Below, piece after piece: positions 6,856 through 9,124 of a stretch of DNA of 9,124 nt. Both the position numbers and the translations under genes were made by a program. Under the pieces are notes generated by a model. It was given only the letters and a program-made list of their open reading frames with translations, was not told the origin of the DNA and did no database searches. Each line of letters starts with the position of its first letter. The first letter of the stretch is position 1. Origin of the DNA: Candidatus Gastranaerophilales bacterium HUM_12 (GTDB lineage Bacteria; Cyanobacteriota; Vampirovibrionia; Gastranaerophilales; Gastranaerophilaceae); NCBI GenBank assembly GCA_002102825.1, contig DABJ01000052.1:1-9124 (forward strand). Reading direction: 5' to 3'.

Positions 6856-8109
6856 TTGTCTAAATTAAGACCATTAGAGTATATTTTTTCTATAACAAAC
6901 AGCGGAACAGATAAATTGATTATGTTCTTAGGTATTCCTATCAGGATTGATCAATCTAAATATTATAGAGAAATTTGCGAAACACTTCCGGTTCAAAAAG
7001 ATAAAATAGTTTTTGAAAATTTTAATGGAAACAGTTACGGTTGTAACCCTAAATATATTGCAGAAGAAATTATTAGAAGAAACTTGCCCTACGATTTGGT
7101 TTGGCTTGTGAGAAGTGTAACTAAGGAAAAAGAAAAGAATGTTTTTCCTGAACAAATAAGATTGGTTGGTTACGGTTCAAAACAGGCATTGAAAGAACTT
7201 GCGAGTGCAAAGATTTGGATTGATAACCAGAGAAAAAATTATTTCTTAAAAAAAGGATTAAGAAAAAAAGAGGGGCAATATTATATTCAAACTTGGCATG
7301 GTTCTTTAGGAATAAAAAAACTTGATGCAGATGTAGATGCTTTTGTTGGTGAATTGAAACAAGAATGGGTAAATAGGTCAAAATTAGATTCTTCAATGAT
7401 GGATTATCTTTTAACAGATAGTGAATTTGAAAATAAAATTTTCAGACGTGCTTTATGGTTTAATAATGAAATAAAAGAATTCGGACACCCGAGAAATGAT
7501 ATATTTTTTAAGGATTCAATTAAGATAAAACAAAAAGTCCGAGATTTTTATAATATTCCGGAAGATAAAAAAATTCTTTTATATGTGCCGTCATTTAGAG
7601 ATAGCGGAAATATTGATTGTTACGATTTAGAATATGAAAAAGTTCTAAAAGCAATGGAAGATAGATTTGGTGGAGATTGGATTTGTCTTGCAAGACTTCA
7701 CCCTAGGACAAAAAAATATGACAAGGAATTAATTATGGAGTCAGACAAACTTATTGATGCTTGTTTCTATCCGGATATTCAAGAAATGTTAGTGTCCAGT
7801 GATGTAGCAATTACTGATTACTCAAGTTGTATTTTTGATTTTATGTTATCTAGAAAACCGGCATTTGTATTTGCAACTGATATAAAAGATTTTAATAATG
7901 ACAGAGGTTTTTATTATCCGCTTGAGACTACACCATTCCCAATTGCGGTTAATAACAAAGAATTAGTTGAGAATGTTTTAAAATTTGATGATGAAAAATA
8001 TCAAAAAGATATTACAAACTTTTTGGAAGACAAAGGCTGTATGGAAGATGGGCATGCCTCTGAACGTGTAGTTGATTTGATAGAACAAATAATGAAAGAA
8101 GAAGTATAG
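6856..8109 (+). CDS. CDP-glycerol/CDP-ribitol glycerophosphotransferase family protein (TagF/TagB/TarL-like)
   Basis: A 417-residue GT-B-fold transferase of the CDP-glycerol poly(glycerophosphate) glycerophosphotransferase family, which adds or polymerises glycerol- or ribitol-phosphate, usually at the inner face of the membrane. Seen motifs: Y-Y-I-Q-T-W147-H148-G-S with following KKL (154-156), LLTDSEFE (185-192), FGHPRND (209-215), YVPSFRDS (243-250), RLHPR (280-284) and the donor-site ITDYSSCIFDFM (319-330) leading to DRGFYYP (349-355). H148, H211 and H282 correspond to the conserved histidines. It is close in size to single-domain TagB-like enzymes and much shorter than two-domain polymerases such as B. 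subtilis TagF, so single-unit transfer or short polymers are plausible. Residues 10-31 repeat the IFSI...K.I..LGI..RI pattern of the LicD-like neighbour. The start is TTG 6856, supported by AAGGAG (6841-6846) nine bases upstream. One base separates it from licD and two from the cytidylyltransferase. Confidence 0.92.
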   Translation: MSKLRPLEYIFSITNSGTDKLIMFLGIPIRIDQSKYYREICETLPVQKDKIVFENFNGNSYGCNPKYIAEEIIRRNLPYDLVWLVRSVTKEKEKNVFPEQIRLVGYGSKQALKELASAKIWIDNQRKNYFLKKGLRKKEGQYYIQTWHGSLGIKKLDADVDAFVGELKQEWVNRSKLDSSMMDYLLTDSEFENKIFRRALWFNNEIKEFGHPRNDIFFKDSIKIKQKVRDFYNIPEDKKILLYVPSFRDSGNIDCYDLEYEKVLKAMEDRFGGDWICLARLHPRTKKYDKELIMESDKLIDACFYPDIQEMLVSSDVAITDYSSCIFDFMLSRKPAFVFATDIKDFNNDRGFYYPLETTPFPIAVNNKELVENVLKFDDEKYQKDITNFLEDKGCMEDGHASERVVDLIEQIMKEEV

Positions 8110-8111
8110 TT

Positions 8112-8855
8112 ATGAATATTGCGATAATTTTTGCAGGTGGAACAGGACAAAGATTGAGTTCCGGTGAAAATTCAATACCTAAACAGTTTTTAAAGATTAA
8201 TGATAAACCTATTATTATTCATACTTTAGAGCTTTTTGAAAAGCATAAAGATATTGATAAGATTTATATTGCAATTCACCCTGATTATTTTGATTATATG
8301 CAAGATTTAATCAAACATCACTACATTACAAAAACTGCAGGAATTGTAAAAGGTGGAATTACAGGTCAAGATTCTATTTATAACGCACTCAAACTTGCCC
8401 AAAGTGAAAATCCAGATGATTCAATTGTTTTAATTCACGATGGTGTTCGACCAAATATAACAGAAGAAGTTATTACAAAAAATATTGAATGCGCAAAGAA
8501 AAACGGTAATGCAATCACTTGTACTTCTTGTTTTGAAACTATTTTGATTTCAGAGAACGGTGAAAATCCTGAACACGTACCTTATAGAAAACATACTTAT
8601 GCAGCACAAGCTCCTCAGAGTTTCCATTTGGGCGAAGTAGTGGAAGCTCACGAAATTACTCGCAAAACTAATCCTAATTATAAAGATATTGTGGATACTT
8701 GTACATTATTTAAAACTTTAAACAAGAAAACTTTTATGGTTAGTGGAAATAGAGGCAATATAAAAATCACAACAATTGAAGATTTGTATATTTTACGTGC
8801 TTTGATTAGATATAAAGAAGATTTAGAAGCTTTTGGAGTTCAAATAGGAAAATAA
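8112..8855 (+). CDS. tarI: IspD/TarI-family cytidylyltransferase, probably D-ribitol-5-phosphate cytidylyltransferase
   Basis: A 247-residue cytoplasmic enzyme predicted to make a CDP-polyol (most likely CDP-ribitol) from CTP and a polyol phosphate. It shows the CTP-binding FAGGTGQR (7-14), the PKQFL block (23-27), KPIIIHTL (32-39), KGGITGQDS (80-88), IHDGVRP (108-114), AAQAPQSF (164-171) and GNIKITTIEDL (215-225). The same fold serves IspD (methylerythritol phosphate cytidylyltransferase). I prefer the TarI role because the PQSF pattern and the gene context (LicD, TagF-like, SDR) fit polyol-phosphate synthesis. Where IspD and characterised TarI have Arg in the GGxxRxxS segment, this protein has Gly85 (GGITGQDS). 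The ATG lies two bases after the upstream stop with only a weak AG-rich ribosome site, so translation is probably coupled. IspD cannot be ruled out without a second copy elsewhere in the genome. Confidence 0.85.
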   Translation: MNIAIIFAGGTGQRLSSGENSIPKQFLKINDKPIIIHTLELFEKHKDIDKIYIAIHPDYFDYMQDLIKHHYITKTAGIVKGGITGQDSIYNALKLAQSENPDDSIVLIHDGVRPNITEEVITKNIECAKKNGNAITCTSCFETILISENGENPEHVPYRKHTYAAQAPQSFHLGEVVEAHEITRKTNPNYKDIVDTCTLFKTLNKKTFMVSGNRGNIKITTIEDLYILRALIRYKEDLEAFGVQIGK

Positions 8856-8867
8856 GGTTAAATTTTT

Positions 8868-9124
8868 ATGACAAGTTCTATTTTTGAAGAAGATATAAAA
8901 AATATTATTAAATACTTTAATATGTCTGTTTTTGACGGAAAAGCTATTTTAGTTACCGGAGCAACAGGTCTTTTAGGTAAATTATGTGTAAAAAGTTTAT
9001 TGAATTCCGGATTTAATACCCAAGTAATTGCTCTTGTTCGAGATGAGGAAAAAGCAAATAAAATCTTTGGTAAATCTAATAGATTATCATTTTTGGTTCA
9101 AGATATTAATCAAAAAATTCAAAC
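8868..9124 (+). CDS. Extended SDR, NAD(P)-dependent epimerase/dehydratase family (5' part only)
   Basis: The first 85 codons of a gene open through the right edge. After an N-terminal extension of about 22 residues there is a Rossmann strand and dinucleotide loop VTGATGLLG (29-37, pattern GxxGxxG), then IALVRDEEKA (54-63) and VQDI (77-80), the acidic residue position that normally contacts the cofactor. This is the typical start of an extended SDR of the kind often found beside IspD/TarI-like and LicD genes in capsule or LPS loci. There it may take the role of the reductase that supplies ribitol-5-phosphate (TarJ is itself unrelated, a medium-chain dehydrogenase), or it may be a nucleotide-sugar epimerase/dehydratase. 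Its substrate cannot be read from the visible part. ATG 8868 has AAGG (8854-8857) ten bases upstream, and the gene begins 12 bases after the cytidylyltransferase stop, in the same transcription unit. Confidence 0.8.
   Translation, partial: MTSSIFEEDIKNIIKYFNMSVFDGKAILVTGATGLLGKLCVKSLLNSGFNTQVIALVRDEEKANKIFGKSNRLSFLVQDINQKIQ

Noticed and set aside
7121..7396. Minus-strand open frame inside the TagF-like gene
   Set aside because: Antisense shadow of a strongly supported gene, with no ribosome site or recognisable product. The same applies to the overlapping frame at 6928-7155.
1..9124. Defence system, CRISPR array, mobile element or phage content
   Set aside because: No repeat-spacer pattern, transposase, integrase, nuclease or toxin-antitoxin signature was found; every gene belongs to an envelope, signalling or metal-cluster family.

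Overview
This is an AT-rich window (roughly 30% G+C by eye) of densely packed bacterial genes. It holds seven complete protein genes, one gene cut by the right edge, and a single sizeable intergenic region (about 4346-4791). No tRNA, rRNA, CRISPR array, insertion sequence or phage gene is visible. An ArnT-like polyprenyl-phosphate-sugar glycosyltransferase beside LicD/teichoic-type transferases, together with a fused GGDEF/HD-GYP protein, points to a diderm, host-associated or anaerobic bacterium with low G+C. A gut Vampirovibrionia/Gastranaerophilales ('Melainabacteria') genome would fit well, but Elusimicrobia, Brachyspira or Campylobacterota cannot be excluded from sequence alone.

Left block (1-2332, + strand): a multi-membrane-span GT39/GT83-type glycosyltransferase (ArnT-like) overlaps by one base a small YkgJ-type cysteine-cluster protein. 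A 12-bp perfect inverted repeat surrounds the -10-like sequences in front of the first gene. This block converges on the next gene with only three bases between the stop codons and no obvious terminator.

Middle (2336-4345, - strand): a 669-residue c-di-GMP enzyme with a low-complexity N-terminus, a GAF-like sensor region, a GGDEF domain with intact inhibitory site, and an intact HD-GYP phosphodiesterase domain. It starts at TTG. It diverges from galE across about 450 bases of AT-rich intergenic DNA that holds several small inverted repeats and candidate promoters in both directions.

Right block (4792-9124, + strand): galE, then a tight run of a LicD/fukutin-type phosphotransferase, a CDP-glycerol/CDP-ribitol polyol-phosphate transferase (TagF/TagB family), an IspD/TarI cytidylyltransferase, and the start of an extended SDR (NAD-dependent epimerase/dehydratase or reductase). 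Gaps of 1, 2 and 12 nt from licD onward indicate one transcription unit. The likely joint role is to make a CDP-activated polyol (CDP-ribitol or similar) and transfer polyol-phosphate onto a surface glycan such as LPS O-antigen, capsule or a teichoic-like polymer, with GalE supplying UDP-Gal or UDP-GalNAc. The two adjacent transferases share a similar N-terminal motif before their different catalytic domains, the most unusual thing in the window.

The genes all belong to recognisable families. I see no wholly unknown system. The interest lies in the combination (polyol-phosphate decoration in a probable diderm), the shared N-terminal tag, and possible RNA or operator structure upstream of galE.
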